Program-made: the position numbers and the translations under genes
Notes under the pieces: model-generated
The model's input: only the letters and a program-made list of their open reading frames with translations
Told to the model about the DNA's origin: nothing
The model's database searches: none
Shown here: positions 1-20,066 of the stretch, in pieces
How the letters are laid out: every line of letters begins with the position of its first letter
Position numbering within the stretch: the first letter of the stretch is position 1
DNA from: Vibrio gazogenes
Lineage (GTDB): Bacteria > Pseudomonadota > Gammaproteobacteria > Enterobacterales > Vibrionaceae
Assembly (NCBI RefSeq): GCF_002196515.1
Contig: NZ_CP018835.1
Coordinates: 1,922,001 to 1,986,000 of the forward strand
Reading direction: 5' to 3'
Length of the DNA stretch: 64,000 nt

Positions 1-2457
<2,457 letters not shown>

Positions 2458-2687
2458 ATACAACCCGAAGAAGTTTCGAGCTGCATTATCAGCAACCTAG
2501 GTGTCTCTCATTATTTTACATGAGTGAGAGACTGGTTTTGCCGGACTCAATTGAATAGACACTAAATCGTGTCATTCCAAGAACACTTGATTGTGTTGGT
2601 CTTTCTCTTTCGAGAAAGGATTGAGAACTTTTACAAATAATCGTCTGTTTCCAAAGAAACACACATTATTTTGTCAGCTTTCCAAAT

Positions 2688-2699
2688 TGTTAAAGAGCA
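2688..2699 (-). promoter_or_regulatory. boxA antitermination element in 16S-23S spacer
   Basis: On the minus strand this reads TGCTCTTTAACA, the canonical Nus-factor boxA, located between tRNA-Val and 23S. The same core recurs in the leader before 16S. Established role: Nus/SuhB-dependent rrn antitermination. The rest of the 2458-2815 spacer shows no gene. Confidence 0.85.
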
Positions 2700-2815
2700 A
2701 AGTGCAATACTTGTTACTTCAAGCAACACTTTCTAATGACTTTCAGCGCCACAAAATCGAACCACATCGGTTAAAACCGCTGGTTTGAGTTGTCGAGCCA
2801 AAAATAGTTAGAAAG

Positions 2816-2891
2816 TGGTGGGCGATACCGGGTTCGAACCAGTGACCCCCTGCTTGTAAGGCAGGTGCTCTCCCAACTGAGCTAATCGCCC
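2816..2891 (-). tRNA. tRNA-Val (anticodon TAC)
   Basis: A 76-nt cloverleaf starting GGGCGAT and ending in encoded CCA. The anticodon loop CCTTACAAG gives anticodon TAC, which reads GUA/GUG valine codons. It is the third tRNA of the rrn spacer, nearest 23S. Confidence 0.97.
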
Positions 2892-2923
2892 ACTTTCAGG
2901 CGTTTCCTCAAACAGGAGGAAAA

Positions 2924-2999
2924 TGGTGGGTCGTACAGGATTCGAACCTGTGACCAATTGGTTAAAAGCCAACTGCTCTACCAGCTGAGCTAACGACCC
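2924..2999 (-). tRNA. tRNA-Lys (anticodon TTT)
   Basis: A 76-nt cloverleaf starting GGGTCGTTAGC with encoded CCA. The anticodon loop CTTTTAA gives TTT, lysine. It is the middle tRNA of the spacer cluster, cotranscribed with the rRNAs. Confidence 0.97.
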
Positions 3000-3016
3000 A
3001 GACTTCACTAGGGAAG

Positions 3017-3092
3017 TGGTATCCCGTAGGGGAGTCGAACCCCTGTTACCGCCGTGAAAGGGCGGTGTCCTAGGCCTCTAGACGAACGGGAC
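3017..3092 (-). tRNA. tRNA-Glu (anticodon TTC)
   Basis: A 76-nt cloverleaf with acceptor GTCCCGT pairing with ACGGGAT and encoded CCA. The anticodon loop CTTTCAC gives TTC, glutamate. It is the first spacer tRNA after 16S; a Glu-Lys-Val spacer set is a familiar Vibrio arrangement. Confidence 0.97.
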
Positions 3093-3151
3093 AATGCACT
3101 CTACATAAACCAAATCAATCTGTGTGGACACTCATCTCAAATATCTTTTCG

Positions 3152-4693
<1,542 letters not shown>

Positions 4694-4920
4694 AAGTTTT
4701 TGTGACACCGAAGTGTCGGCTCAATGAATACTGCTTTTCGTCTCCGCTTTTTAAAAAAGCAGAAGCAAAAAGTGACATTACATAAGTAATGTTGAATTGA
4801 CTGTGCTCTTGTCAGATTACAGTAAACTGCTTTCCAACTTGATATTGGTCACTCGATTCATTGATAAAATCTTATTGGATATTTATCGACGAGTGCCCAC
4901 ACAGATTGATTGGTCTATAT

Positions 4921-4931
4921 TGTTAAAGAGC
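4921..4931 (-). promoter_or_regulatory. rrn leader boxA
   Basis: The minus strand reads GCTCTTTAACA about 230 nt before the 16S 5' end. This is the leader copy of the antitermination boxA and matches the spacer copy at 2688-2699. Confidence 0.85.
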
Positions 4932-5080
4932 GATTCTTCAAAACGTTCTCCGTTCGAAGAGGCGGTCATTCTAGCGAGATAAATCTTGGTGTCAAACACT
5001 TTTTTCAGATTTATTTTTCGGTGAAGACCGGACTGATACAGACGGGGATTTCTCTCCGCTATCCCGTGTCAGCGAGGGGC

Positions 5081-5108
5081 ATTATAGGCATCGCCTTTCG
5101 ATTGGCAA
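5081..5108 (-). promoter_or_regulatory. rrn P1-type promoter
   Basis: On the minus strand a -35 TTGCCA (5103-5108) and -10 TATAAT (5081-5086) are separated by 16 bp. The discriminator CCCCTCGC is GC-rich and the sequence just upstream is A/T-tract rich (AAAAAAACTTG), UP-element-like. GC-rich discriminators are the hallmark of stringently controlled rRNA promoters. The region 4694-5080 is the rRNA leader; I see no gene in it. Confidence 0.85.
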
Positions 5109-5187
5109 GCCTTTTTTGCAAGTTTTTTTAAAACAACGATGAACACACCTGTTTATGGGTATATTTCACTCAATCAGCTTGTTTTAT

Positions 5188-5715
5188 CTACAAATTTTTA
5201 AATGCTTGTGCAAAAATTTCAACTTTATTCCAGTTTGTATATTCGACTTCTTTTGATGTATCGGTTTCACCACCGGTCATCTTCATGATGAAGCGAATCA
5301 TGAACCGATCAAAAAAACGATATTTTGGATAACGTAATGCCCCTGCAAATACACCGATCATTTGAGGGTGCCAGAGAGATTTACGTAAAAACGTCTGAAT
5401 GTAAGCACTCCCTTCCGGTGTGTCCTTTTTCTGATCTTCTTTTCGCGCGGTTAAGTTGACACAAATAAAAGCGGCTTTTGATTCATCCAACTGTTGATGA
5501 TGATGATCGATAAATTGATAAAGTGCTTTGTTCAATCGACCGTAGCGAATCGAAGCACCGACTAATACTTTATCGTAAAGCGCCAAATTGAGTTTTGGAT
5601 TCAGATGTAAATCAACATACTCACACTGATAGCCTTCAAGCTGTGCAATGATATGTTCAACAATTTTTTTGGTCTGCCCTTCTCGGGTTGAATACAGACA
5701 GAGAACTTTTTTCAC
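5188..5715 (-). CDS. hemG: Menaquinone-dependent protoporphyrinogen oxidase HemG
   Basis: A 175-residue flavodoxin-like protein that oxidises protoporphyrinogen IX to protoporphyrin IX at the inner membrane face, passing electrons to quinones. The N-terminal beta strand and FMN phosphate loop (KVLCLYSTREGQTKK, residues 3-17) are clear, as is the aromatic/basic C-terminal half (KYRFFDRFMIRFIMKM) typical of HemG compared with plain flavodoxins. Length fits the family (E. coli about 181). It lies 11 bp after trkH on the same strand, giving a yigZ-trkH-hemG operon next to the rrn operon, the same neighbourhood as in enterobacteria. Nothing is unusual. Confidence 0.93.
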   Translation of the reverse strand: MKKVLCLYSTREGQTKKIVEHIIAQLEGYQCEYVDLHLNPKLNLALYDKVLVGASIRYGRLNKALYQFIDHHHQQLDESKAAFICVNLTARKEDQKKDTPEGSAYIQTFLRKSLWHPQMIGVFAGALRYPKYRFFDRFMIRFIMKMTGGETDTSKEVEYTNWNKVEIFAQAFKNL

Positions 5716-5726
5716 AAGTATCCCTC

Positions 5727-7184
5727 TTAATTACGCCAAAATGCAGGTGTGAATAGAACAAGCAGTGTAAAGATTTCTAATCGTCCAAATAGCATCGAAA
5801 TAATCAGAATCCACTTTGCTTTATCATTAATATCACCAAAGTGGACAGCGACTTCTCCCAGCCCCGGACCAAGGTTATTGAGTGTCGCTGCAACAGCCGA
5901 AAAAGCACTTAATTCTTCCATCCCTGTCGCGATTAAAGCCAACATACATAAAACGAAAACCAGCGTATAGGTAGAAAAGAACCCCCATACGGCATCAATA
6001 ACTCGTGGAGACAAGGCTTTATCTCCGAGCTTAATCGGATAAATAGCCCGAGGATGGACAAGACGTTTCATCTCTCGCCCACCTTGCAAGGTCAACAGCA
6101 GAATCCGAATCACTTTCAACCCACCGCCCGTGGACCCTGCACACCCGCCAATAAATGAAGAGAAGAGCAACAATACCGGTAAAAAAAGTGGCCAATCCGA
6201 AAACCCCGTGGTCGTGAATCCGGCAGTGGTTGAAACGGAGACACTCTGGAATAGTGCTTTATCAAACACTTCAGCGACTGAACCGGATTGCTGATGAATC
6301 AGTAAAACGGAAAAACAAGTGACAAACAGGATCGCCTGAATAAACAAAAATGTTCTGAATTCGTAATCTTTCCAGTAGAGCTTGGGATGGATACCGCCGG
6401 AAGCAAAGGCCGCATAATGCAACGTAAAATTACAAGAAGAGATCAGCAGGAAAACAACCGTTATCAGGTTAATCGCCTGACTATTGAAATACCCCATACT
6501 GGCATCATGCGTAGAAAACCCACCGATCGCTATCGTAGAGAAACTATGGCATATCGCATCAAAGAGGGTCATCCCCGCGAGCCAATACAGAAAAGCGCAG
6601 ATGACCGTGATTCCTAAATAGATATACCAAAGCGCTTTTGCGGTTTCGGCAATCCGTGGTGTCACTTTCGTGTCTTTCACGGGACCGGGTATTTCAGCCC
6701 GATAGAGCTGCATCCCACCGATTCCAAGAACAGGGAGAATTGCAACAGCTAGAACAATGATTCCCATCCCACCGAACCACTGTAGAAACTGTCGATAGAA
6801 CAAAATGGCTTTAGGAAGCTCATCTAAGCCGACGATGACGGTCGCTCCGGTGGTTGTCAGGGCAGAAAAAGATTCAAAAAAAGAATCCGTCAAAGAAATA
6901 TTCGGATTCTCCGAAATAAAAAATGGAATCGCCCCGGCACTCCCAATCACGGTCCAAAATAAAACAACAATCAAAAAACCATCACGAGATTTTAATTCAT
7001 GTTTATGATTCCGATTCGGAAACCAAATAACAGCACCGCAAAGGAGCAAGGCGAAAAAAGTCGTCACAAATGAGACGCCGGCACCATCACGATAGATCAA
7101 AGCCACCAGCGCAGGCGCCAGCATAGAAACACTGAATAAGGCAAGGAGTAATCCGACGATACGGATAATAGAACGAAATTGCAT
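5727..7184 (-). CDS. trkH: Trk potassium uptake channel subunit TrkH
   Basis: A 485-residue polytopic inner-membrane protein of the TrkH/KtrB superfamily; with the NAD-binding regulator TrkA it forms the main K+ uptake system. Four pore-loop repeats are expected, and the selectivity-filter glycines are visible, for example TTTGATV in the first repeat and STIAIGGFSTHD, TTAGFTTTG and GGCAGSTGGG in the later ones. The extreme N-terminus is hydrophobic (first transmembrane helix). Full length for the family. It is tightly flanked by yigZ (22 bp) and hemG (11 bp), so probably cotranscribed. trkA is not in this window. Confidence 0.95.
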   Translation of the reverse strand: MQFRSIIRIVGLLLALFSVSMLAPALVALIYRDGAGVSFVTTFFALLLCGAVIWFPNRNHKHELKSRDGFLIVVLFWTVIGSAGAIPFFISENPNISLTDSFFESFSALTTTGATVIVGLDELPKAILFYRQFLQWFGGMGIIVLAVAILPVLGIGGMQLYRAEIPGPVKDTKVTPRIAETAKALWYIYLGITVICAFLYWLAGMTLFDAICHSFSTIAIGGFSTHDASMGYFNSQAINLITVVFLLISSCNFTLHYAAFASGGIHPKLYWKDYEFRTFLFIQAILFVTCFSVLLIHQQSGSVAEVFDKALFQSVSVSTTAGFTTTGFSDWPLFLPVLLLFSSFIGGCAGSTGGGLKVIRILLLTLQGGREMKRLVHPRAIYPIKLGDKALSPRVIDAVWGFFSTYTLVFVLCMLALIATGMEELSAFSAVAATLNNLGPGLGEVAVHFGDINDKAKWILIISMLFGRLEIFTLLVLFTPAFWRN

Positions 7185-7206
7185 GATGGTATGGTTGATT
7201 CTGACC

Positions 7207-7836
7207 TTAGTTGATTAGTTCATCATCTGAACTCACAAGAACTCTTGCACTACTTTTATTGGTTATCACTTGTATAAACTCATCCATATATCGAATTTCA
7301 ATCTCAATCGTGATAACAACCCGCTGAAGGTACTGTGCTTCTAGCTCCTGAGCACCAAATTGCTGAATAACGGATTGAGCCAAAGGAATCAACCCATAGT
7401 CTAGCGCCAAGTTTAATCTCTTGGTGATTTTTTTTTCGATAGTTTGAAGTTGCTTAAGCGCTTGCTGAACACCACCACCATAAGCTTTAACTAATCCACC
7501 AGTTCCCAGCTTAATACCACCATAGTAACGAACAACTACCGCGGTAATTTCTCCGATGTGCGCCCCCGACAACTGCGCTAAAATCGGCTTTCCTGCCGTT
7601 CCGGATGGTTCACCATCATCACTAAATCCCCATTTCATTGAATCTTCCGGTCGTCCGGCGACAAAAGCCCAACAATGATGTCTGGCATCAGGGTACTGAT
7701 GTTTAATCTGCTCAATAAAGCCCTTGGATGATTCAATCCCCGGCGTATGCTGAAGAAAAGTCATAAACAGACTTTTCTTGATCTCTTCTTCATAACGGAC
7801 CGGAATTGCCGGAACTGCATAAGGCTGATCATTCAT
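7207..7836 (-). CDS. yigZ: IMPACT-family protein YigZ
   Basis: A 209-residue member of the UPF0029/IMPACT family. The N-terminal domain carries the family signature around residues 45-115 (HHCWAFVAG, DDGEPSGTAGKPIL, VVVRYYGGIKLGTGGL), followed by a smaller C-terminal DUF1949-type alpha/beta domain. Its biochemical role is not settled; eukaryotic IMPACT regulates GCN2 signalling, but that should not be transferred. It is the first gene of the yigZ-trkH-hemG run, divergent from fadBA as in E. coli. Confidence 0.93.
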   Translation of the reverse strand: MNDQPYAVPAIPVRYEEEIKKSLFMTFLQHTPGIESSKGFIEQIKHQYPDARHHCWAFVAGRPEDSMKWGFSDDGEPSGTAGKPILAQLSGAHIGEITAVVVRYYGGIKLGTGGLVKAYGGGVQQALKQLQTIEKKITKRLNLALDYGLIPLAQSVIQQFGAQELEAQYLQRVVITIEIEIRYMDEFIQVITNKSSARVLVSSDDELIN

Positions 7837-7983
7837 TCAATATTCAGAATCACATCAAATCAGAGAATTGCCACAGTCTAGCACGACCATAAAGAAAAGT
7901 GCTGCGGATCTAAAAAAACGGAATTTATCTTTCCATTTATTGCAGTTATCTCGACTTATGACCACACTTTTCGAATACTAAAA

Positions 7984-8000
7984 AAGTCATCGTACCAGTT
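7984..8000 (-). promoter_or_regulatory. Candidate FadR operator upstream of fadB
   Basis: The minus strand reads AACTGGTACGATGACTT, matching the conserved AACTGGT..GA half of the FadR operator as I know it. It ends 33 bp before the fadB start. FadR repression of fadBA in the absence of long-chain acyl-CoA is established in Vibrio and E. coli. The site assignment here is by eye. Confidence 0.55.
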
Positions 8001-8033
8001 GACTTAGGACAAATGCATGTCAGGAGATAATTC

Positions 8034-11391
<3,358 letters not shown>

Positions 11392-11410
11392 TCAGATTGC
11401 TCCCCAAACG

Positions 11411-11441
11411 AAAAAGGCTCCTTTCGGGAGCCTTTTCTTTT
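11411..11441 (+). terminator. Rho-independent terminator of fadBA
   Basis: AAAGGCTCC, loop TTTC, GGGAGCCTTTT, then T-rich sequence, starting 19 bp after the fadA stop. The arms are near-perfect. It may also serve glmU on the other strand because the 5' side is A-rich. Confidence 0.9.
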
Positions 11442-11463
11442 ATTCATACCTAGTGAGCACTGA

Positions 11464-11497
11464 TTTCTAACTATGGTTGGTTTCTAACTATGATTAG
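11464..11497. repeat. Short imperfect tandem repeat, 17-bp unit
   Basis: Two 17-bp copies beginning TTTCTAACTATG (11464-11480 and 11481-11497), with a degenerate third start (TTCCTAAC). They lie between the convergent fadA and glmU genes. No coding role is apparent. Confidence 0.75.
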
Positions 11498-11521
11498 TTC
11501 CTAACCCGTATCTCTTGTGAA

Positions 11522-12886
11522 TTAGGATTTGTTTTTCACAGGTCTTTGCCAACCTTCAACCCGGCGCTCTTTCGCTCGGGTAATCACTAACTCTCCCTGA
11601 GCCACATTTCGGGTTAATGTTGTCCCTGCCCCAATCGTTGCACCATCTTCAACTGTGACCGGTGCCACCAGCTGACAGTCAGACCCGACAAACACATCGT
11701 CACCAATCACTGTTTTATGTTTATTGGCACCATCATAATTACAAGTAATCACACCCGCACCAACGTTTACGCGATCACCGATTTCAGCATCACCCAGATA
11801 AGTGAGATGATTGGCTTTCGAACCCTGGCCTAAACGTGCATTTTTAACTTCGACAAAATTACCGACATGCGCATCATCTTTTAACTCAGCGCCCGGTCTC
11901 AACCGAGTAAACGGACCGACAGTACACATTTCTCCGACCGTCGCCCCTTCAATAACACTGTACGGACGAATGATTGTGTTGTCATCAATCTCACAGTCCT
12001 TCAACACCGAGCCCGCGCCAATAATTACATTATTGCCCAGAGAGACACTGCCTTCGATAACAACATTGACATCAATTTCGACATCATAACCGCATTGTAA
12101 CTGTCCCCGGAGATCAAACCGGGCCGGATCCCGAAGCATAACCCCTTGCGCTAAGAGTTTATTCGCCAGCGAATGCTGATAAGCTCTTTCCAACCGAGAA
12201 AGCTGAACACGATCATTCACACCTTCTACTTCCATTGAATCCATCGGGTGAACGGCCTGAATCGCTCTTCCTTCCGCATGGGCTGCCGCAATAACATCCG
12301 TTAAATAATATTCACCTTGCGCATTATTATTCTCTAATCCAGACAACCAGCGTTTTAGATCTTTTCCTGAAGCGACCAATACACCGGTATTCACTTCCTG
12401 GATCGCCAGTTCTGCTTCTGAGGCATCTTTCTGCTCGACAATGGCAGTCACAGCATCATTTTGACGGATAATTCGTCCATATCCTGTAGGATTGTCTAAT
12501 ACGACGGTTAATAATGCTATCCCACCTTGTGGCTGTGAAGAGAGCAAATTGCCGATCGTCTCTTCCGAAATCAACGGCACATCACCATACAAAACAATGA
12601 TCTGCTCATCATCCTGAAAATAAGGAGCCGCCTGATCGACTGCATGTCCTGTCCCCAATTGCTGCGATTGCAGTACCCAATTGACGGATTCAGTCGAAAG
12701 TTGTTGTTGCATCAACTCACCACCGTGACCATAAACAAGGTGGATTTGCTGGGCACCAATCCCCTGACATGTATCAATCACATGTTTTACCATCGGTTTG
12801 CCTGCCAACGTATGGAGAACCTTGGGTAACTGAGAATACATCCGGGTTCCTTTTCCCGCGGCCAAAATCACGGCACTGAATTTCAT
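11522..12886 (-). CDS. glmU: Bifunctional UDP-GlcNAc pyrophosphorylase / GlcN-1-P acetyltransferase GlmU
   Basis: A 454-residue cytoplasmic enzyme making UDP-N-acetylglucosamine, precursor of peptidoglycan and LPS. The N-terminal nucleotidyltransferase domain begins with the signature [11 protein letters not shown] (residues 8-18). The C-terminal half is a left-handed beta helix built of hexapeptide repeats (for example [25 protein letters not shown]) ending with the acetyltransferase region [11 protein letters not shown]. Full length, ordinary composition. It is separated from the atp operon by a terminator; glmS is not in this window. Confidence 0.97.
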   Translation of the reverse strand: MKFSAVILAAGKGTRMYSQLPKVLHTLAGKPMVKHVIDTCQGIGAQQIHLVYGHGGELMQQQLSTESVNWVLQSQQLGTGHAVDQAAPYFQDDEQIIVLYGDVPLISEETIGNLLSSQPQGGIALLTVVLDNPTGYGRIIRQNDAVTAIVEQKDASEAELAIQEVNTGVLVASGKDLKRWLSGLENNNAQGEYYLTDVIAAAHAEGRAIQAVHPMDSMEVEGVNDRVQLSRLERAYQHSLANKLLAQGVMLRDPARFDLRGQLQCGYDVEIDVNVVIEGSVSLGNNVIIGAGSVLKDCEIDDNTIIRPYSVIEGATVGEMCTVGPFTRLRPGAELKDDAHVGNFVEVKNARLGQGSKANHLTYLGDAEIGDRVNVGAGVITCNYDGANKHKTVIGDDVFVGSDCQLVAPVTVEDGATIGAGTTLTRNVAQGELVITRAKERRVEGWQRPVKNKS

Positions 12887-12980
12887 GGACTACCTTTATT
12901 TTTAATCGGAAAGAGACTTCTGATTTTATATGGGAAATCCCCAATAGTTAAATCATCAGCAATAATTTTTGAAGGGAAAC

Positions 12981-13008
12981 AAAAAAGGCGACCGCAGGTC
13001 GCCTTTTT
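12981..13008 (-). terminator. Terminator of the atp operon
   Basis: A perfect GC-rich inverted repeat (AAAGGCGACC, GCA, GGTCGCCTTT) with T-tracts on both strands, just downstream of atpC on the minus strand. It ends ATPase transcription before glmU. Confidence 0.92.
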
Positions 13009-13024
13009 GAACGTCATAAATGGT

Positions 13025-13447
13025 TTAACGACGTTTTTTAACCAGCTCGATTACTCGTAGCTTAGCAATGGCTTTAGCCAGTTCACTGGCCGCCTGCGCG
13101 AAGTCCATACCGCCTTGCTGATTCTGAATTTTCTCTTCAGCGCGACGTTTGGCTTCTTCCGCCTTTGCTGCGTCTAGATCTTCACCACGAATGGCTGTAT
13201 CAGCCAGTACCGTAGAGGTACTTGCCTGAACTTCCACTATACCACCAGAAACATAAATGATTTCTTCGTGGCCGTGCTGCTTCACAATACGCACCATACC
13301 AGGCTTTATAGCGGTCAGAAGCGGTGCGTGACCATGGTAAATACCAAGTTCACCTTCGCTACCGGTCACCTGAAATGTTTCAACCATGCCAGAGAAAATT
13401 TTCTTCTCAGCACTGACAACATCCAGATGAAAGGGTATTGATGCCAT
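13025..13447 (-). CDS. atpC: ATP synthase epsilon subunit
   Basis: A 140-residue F1 central-stalk subunit coupling rotation to catalysis and inhibiting ATP hydrolysis. The N-terminal beta-sandwich ([29 protein letters not shown]) and the C-terminal two-helix hairpin rich in Ala/Glu/Lys are both present. It is the last gene of the atpIBEFHAGDC operon, 18 bp after atpD. Confidence 0.96.
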   Translation of the reverse strand: MASIPFHLDVVSAEKKIFSGMVETFQVTGSEGELGIYHGHAPLLTAIKPGMVRIVKQHGHEEIIYVSGGIVEVQASTSTVLADTAIRGEDLDAAKAEEAKRRAEEKIQNQQGGMDFAQAASELAKAIAKLRVIELVKKRR

Positions 13448-13465
13448 ATCGCCTCCTAGTCAGCC

Positions 13466-14884
<1,419 letters not shown>

Positions 14885-14903
14885 CTATTTATTTGACCTT
14901 CAC

Positions 14904-15770
14904 TTAAACCGCAGCTGCGCCGCCCACGATTTCCGACAGTTCTTGTGTAATCGCAGCTTGACGCGCTTTGTTATACACAAGTTCCAGATCTTCAATCAGG
15001 TTACCCGCATTATCAGTTGCAGCTTTCATAGCAACCATTCGAGCCGCTTGCTCACAAGCAAGATTCTCCACTACCCCTTGATAAACCTGAGACTCTATAT
15101 AACGTTGCAACAACATATCAAGTAGAGGTTTTGGTTCAGGTTCATAGAGGTAATCCCATGAATGCTCACGCTTTACTTCTTTACTGTCTGATTTAGGCAA
15201 AGGTAGCAATTGATCGATCGTTGGTTCTTGCACCATGGTGTTCACAAAACGGTTAAACACGACATAGAGGCGATCCAACTCACCTTCATCATATTTTTTC
15301 AGCATCACATTAACAGAGCCGATCAAATCTTCCAGAGATGGAGCATCTCCTAATCCAGAAGTCTGAGCAGCAACTTTTGCGCCGCTGTTATTGAAAAATG
15401 CTGTCGCTTTTGAACCGATCACGGCCAACTCAACGTCAACATTCTTCTCTGACCAGGATGTCATATCCAGTAGGGCTTTTTTGAACAAGTTAATGTTCAA
15501 ACCACCACATAATCCACGATCAGTAGAAATGATGATATAACCAACACGTTTGGCTTCACGCTCTTCCAGATACGGATGACGATATTCCAGATTTGCGTTT
15601 GCCACATGACCGATCACTTTACGCATTGTTTCCGCGTATGGACGGGAAGACTCCATTGCATCTTGACTACGACGCATTTTAGAAGCCGCTACCATTTCCA
15701 TCGCTTTCGTAATCTTCTGGGTGCTTTTCACACTCCCGATTTTACTACGTATCTCTTTTGCGCCGGCCAT
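14904..15770 (-). CDS. atpG: ATP synthase gamma subunit
   Basis: A 288-residue rotor shaft of F1. I start at 15770 ([14 protein letters not shown]), matching the family, with GGAGAG 5 nt upstream; a GTG two codons earlier is less likely. The long N-terminal helix ([16 protein letters not shown]) and the conserved C-terminal helix with [11 protein letters not shown] and [19 protein letters not shown] are diagnostic. It lies between atpA and atpD. Confidence 0.96.
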   Translation of the reverse strand: MAGAKEIRSKIGSVKSTQKITKAMEMVAASKMRRSQDAMESSRPYAETMRKVIGHVANANLEYRHPYLEEREAKRVGYIIISTDRGLCGGLNINLFKKALLDMTSWSEKNVDVELAVIGSKATAFFNNSGAKVAAQTSGLGDAPSLEDLIGSVNVMLKKYDEGELDRLYVVFNRFVNTMVQEPTIDQLLPLPKSDSKEVKREHSWDYLYEPEPKPLLDMLLQRYIESQVYQGVVENLACEQAARMVAMKAATDNAGNLIEDLELVYNKARQAAITQELSEIVGGAAAV

Positions 15771-15814
15771 CGTCACTCTCCATTAGTTGGTGGCAATCAA
15801 GCCACCGACTTTGA

Positions 15815-17356
15815 TTACCAAGTTTGAGTTGCTTTAAACTCATCGACCAGCTTCTTCAGCTGTGCTTCGATGTCATCGTTATAAGCACCTGTCTTGTTGA
15901 TCTCAGCTGCTAAATCAGCATATTGATTACGAGCGAACGACAGTAATGAGGCTTCAAAATCAAGGAGTCGATTTAACTCGATATCTCCAAGATAACCACG
16001 TTCCGCAGCAAAGATAACCAGTGCCTGTTCAAAAACGGACATTGGTGAGTATTGCTTCTGTTTCATCAGTTCAGTAACTTTCTGACCATGATCCAGCTGT
16101 TTCTTCGTCGTATCATCCAGATCAGAAGAGAACTGAGCAAACGCAGCCAACTCACGATACTGTGCAAGCGCGGTACGAATACCACCAGAGAGTTTCTTGA
16201 TAATTTTCGTCTGAGCAGAACCACCCACACGAGATACCGAGATACCTGGGTCAACAGCAGGACGAACCCCTGCGTTAAACAATTCTGTCTGCAGGAAGAT
16301 CTGACCATCTGTAATCGAGATTACGTTTGTCGGTACGAATGCAGAAACGTCACCAGCTTGAGTTTCGATGATAGGCAATGCAGTTAAAGAACCCGTTTTA
16401 CCTTTCACTTCACCATTGGTGAATTTTTCTACATATCCTTCACTGACACGTGATGCACGCTCAAGTAAACGAGAGTGTAAATAGAATACATCCCCAGGGA
16501 ATGCTTCACGGCCTGGTGGGCGCTTCAGTAGTAGAGAAATCTGACGATAAGCAACGGCTTGCTTTGACAGATCATCATAAACAATCAGTGCATCTTCACC
16601 ACGATCACGGAAGTATTCACCCATTGCACATCCAGCATAAGGCGCCAGATATTGCAGTGCTGCAGATTCAGAAGCAGAAGCGACAACAACGACTGTATTC
16701 GATAATGCGCCATGCTCTTCAAGCTTGCGCACAACGTTTGCAATCGTGGAAGCTTTCTGTCCAATCGCAACATAAATAGAATAAATACCAGAATCTTTCT
16801 GGTTGATAATCGAGTCAATCGCCATCGCTGTTTTACCAGTCTGACGGTCACCGATAATCAACTCACGCTGACCACGACCGATCGGAATCATTGAGTCAAC
16901 AGATTTGTAACCCGTTTGAACAGGCTGATCAACCGACTTACGCTCGATAACCCCAGGTGCAATCACTTCTACAGGAGAAGTTAATTTTGCTTCAATTGGA
17001 CCTTTACCATCAATCGGCTCACCCAGCGTGTTGACCACACGACCAAGCATTTCAGGGCCAACTGGTACTTCAAGAATCCGACCTGTACCTGTAACTTTAG
17101 TGCCTTCCTTAAGGTCAGCATACGGGCCCATTACAACCGCACCAACCGAGTCACGCTCAAGGTTGAGTGCTAAGGCATAACGGCCACCCGGTAATTCGAT
17201 CATTTCACCTTGCATCACGTCCTTCAGGCCGTGGATGCGGATAATACCATCGCTTACCGAGACGATAGTACCTTCATTGCGAGCTTCACTAACAACATTG
17301 AATTGTTCAATACGCTGTTTAATTAGATCGCTAATTTCCGTGGAATTAAGTTGCAT
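15815..17356 (-). CDS. atpA: ATP synthase alpha subunit
   Basis: A 513-residue non-catalytic nucleotide-binding subunit of F1. I start at [13 protein letters not shown] (17356), the family's usual start and length; a start 10 codons upstream would overlap atpH. The P-loop GDRQTGKT and the signature [14 protein letters not shown] (with the catalytic arginine finger region) are present. Confidence 0.97.
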   Translation of the reverse strand: MQLNSTEISDLIKQRIEQFNVVSEARNEGTIVSVSDGIIRIHGLKDVMQGEMIELPGGRYALALNLERDSVGAVVMGPYADLKEGTKVTGTGRILEVPVGPEMLGRVVNTLGEPIDGKGPIEAKLTSPVEVIAPGVIERKSVDQPVQTGYKSVDSMIPIGRGQRELIIGDRQTGKTAMAIDSIINQKDSGIYSIYVAIGQKASTIANVVRKLEEHGALSNTVVVVASASESAALQYLAPYAGCAMGEYFRDRGEDALIVYDDLSKQAVAYRQISLLLKRPPGREAFPGDVFYLHSRLLERASRVSEGYVEKFTNGEVKGKTGSLTALPIIETQAGDVSAFVPTNVISITDGQIFLQTELFNAGVRPAVDPGISVSRVGGSAQTKIIKKLSGGIRTALAQYRELAAFAQFSSDLDDTTKKQLDHGQKVTELMKQKQYSPMSVFEQALVIFAAERGYLGDIELNRLLDFEASLLSFARNQYADLAAEINKTGAYNDDIEAQLKKLVDEFKATQTW

Positions 17357-17369
17357 TCTCCAATCCCCA

Positions 17370-17903
17370 TCAAGACTGTAATACATCGCTCAGACGGCTC
17401 AAACGGCCATGTACTGAGTTATCGATGATTAAGTCTCCGGCTCGAATAATTACCCCACCGAGTAGGGCCTCATCTATACTGCAATTCAGCTGAACTTTGC
17501 GCTCGAGGCGCTGCTCCAGTTTGCTGCTGATCTCTGCTTTTTGTTCTGCGGAAAGCTCCGTTGCCGAAACAACTTCAACTTCCACCTGTTTTTCATGCTC
17601 TTTTTTCAACACAAAAAACAGTTCACAAACATCAGGGAGCGCTCTTAAGCGCCCATTTTCAGCCATCACCCGAATCAGGTTCTGACCGTATTCATCAAAC
17701 TGTTCACCACAAATCGCAACAAAAATGTCTGCCAACTTACCGGCAGCCATAGAACTACTCAGTAGTTCATGGATCTGTTCGTTCTTCGTGATTTCAGCAG
17801 CAAAAGTAAGCATCTCACCCCATTCGTTGAGTTGCCCCTTTTCTACCGCAAAGTCAAATGCTGCTTTAGCATAGGGGCGTGCTATTGTTGTCAAATCAGA
17901 CAT
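17370..17903 (-). CDS. atpH: ATP synthase delta subunit
   Basis: A 177-residue OSCP/delta-family stator protein at the top of F1, binding the alpha N-termini and the b dimer. The N-terminal helical bundle starts [16 protein letters not shown]. The C-terminal signature [22 protein letters not shown] is intact. It follows atpF by 14 bp. Confidence 0.96.
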   Translation of the reverse strand: MSDLTTIARPYAKAAFDFAVEKGQLNEWGEMLTFAAEITKNEQIHELLSSSMAAGKLADIFVAICGEQFDEYGQNLIRVMAENGRLRALPDVCELFFVLKKEHEKQVEVEVVSATELSAEQKAEISSKLEQRLERKVQLNCSIDEALLGGVIIRAGDLIIDNSVHGRLSRLSDVLQS

Positions 17904-17917
17904 TTGCGCCCCCCTAA

Positions 17918-18388
17918 TTAAAGTTTCGCAGTAATGCTATCGAGAATATCTTTATGCGCATCTTTATCAATAGAACGCTCAAGAATCTTCTCAGCTCCAG
18001 CCACAGCAAGCGTAGCAACCTGTTTACGTAAGTCATCTCTGGCACGAATACGCAAAGACTCAATTTCAGCTTCAGCCTGAGCAATCAAATGATTACGCTC
18101 AACAAGGGCTTCATCTCTCGCTTCATCAAGAATTTGTGATTTCCGTTTATTCGCCTGTTCAATGACTTCAGCCGCTGCTTGCTTGGCTTCTTTGATACGT
18201 TCAGAAGCATTCGCTTTAGCTAGATCGAGGTCTTTTTCAGCGCGTTCAGCAGCCGATAGACCGTCAGCAATCTTTTTCTGACGTTCTTCAATTGCTGCCA
18301 TCAATGGTGGCCATACATATTTCATGCAAAACCAAACAAAGATAGCGAAGGCAATAGCCTGACCTAGCAGAGTTGCGTTTATATTCAC
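17918..18388 (-). CDS. atpF: ATP synthase b subunit
   Basis: A 156-residue peripheral stalk subunit. One N-terminal membrane helix (about residues 5-26, [20 protein letters not shown]) is followed by a long charged helix that dimerises as a coiled coil and reaches the delta subunit. Length is identical to E. coli b. Confidence 0.96.
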   Translation of the reverse strand: MNINATLLGQAIAFAIFVWFCMKYVWPPLMAAIEERQKKIADGLSAAERAEKDLDLAKANASERIKEAKQAAAEVIEQANKRKSQILDEARDEALVERNHLIAQAEAEIESLRIRARDDLRKQVATLAVAGAEKILERSIDKDAHKDILDSITAKL

Positions 18389-18462
18389 CGCAGACTCCTT
18401 CTATGTTTGCAAATAATTAAAAACACCAGCCAATTCTATAGACACAAACCTACTGTGCTAAC

Positions 18463-18720
<258 letters not shown>

Positions 18721-18755
18721 TTATACTAATTGAGTTTCTGATTGATTAAGTTGAA

Positions 18756-19550
<795 letters not shown>

Positions 19551-19919
19551 CTATTCACGGTTGATTGAAAAAAATGACGTTACGAACTGCACCACACTAG
19601 CCAGACAATAAAACACAATAAGAGCCCCGGCATTTATGTCAATTTCCCTAAAAATAAACACTAAAACGCCAGCGGTCATCATTAATTTGTATAGATTGCC
19701 CATATATGCACGACCAACATCCAGACCCGCATTGTCTTCGCGGCTCAACTTTCTATGCATATATAAATTTGCCAATAGTGAAGGTACGATGTACGTAAGT
19801 CCCCCAAGAAAAGCGGAAAGACCACTTTTCTCATCCAGCACATAGCCGACAATGGTAGCTAATACTATGAAAAAGGCTAACTGCCACAAAAATGACAGAA
19901 TAAACCATTTATTTAACAT
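19551..19919 (-). CDS. atpI: ATP synthase assembly protein AtpI
   Basis: A 122-residue small membrane protein with about four hydrophobic segments, first gene of the atp operon. It is thought to help c-ring assembly and possibly Mg2+ supply, and is not part of the finished enzyme. Sequence is poorly conserved, so the call rests on length, hydropathy and position before atpB. Confidence 0.9.
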   Translation of the reverse strand: MLNKWFILSFLWQLAFFIVLATIVGYVLDEKSGLSAFLGGLTYIVPSLLANLYMHRKLSREDNAGLDVGRAYMGNLYKLMMTAGVLVFIFREIDINAGALIVFYCLASVVQFVTSFFSINRE

Positions 19920-19946
19920 AAGTTACCACCCGTTAACTATAGGCCG

Positions 19947-19974
19947 ATTATACATCCGCCTTTACCTTTTACAA
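19947..19974 (-). promoter_or_regulatory. Promoter of the atp operon
   Basis: On the minus strand TTGTAA (19969-19974), a 16-bp spacer and a perfect TATAAT (19947-19952) lie about 28 bp before atpI. It is the only convincing promoter between parB and atpI. Confidence 0.65.
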
Positions 19975-20066
19975 TAAAGTCGGACCTACAATTCCTCTAG
20001 ATACATCACAAAAACCCATAAAATGTAAATCAATGATTGCAAAAATAATCATCTCTGTTCTATGGA

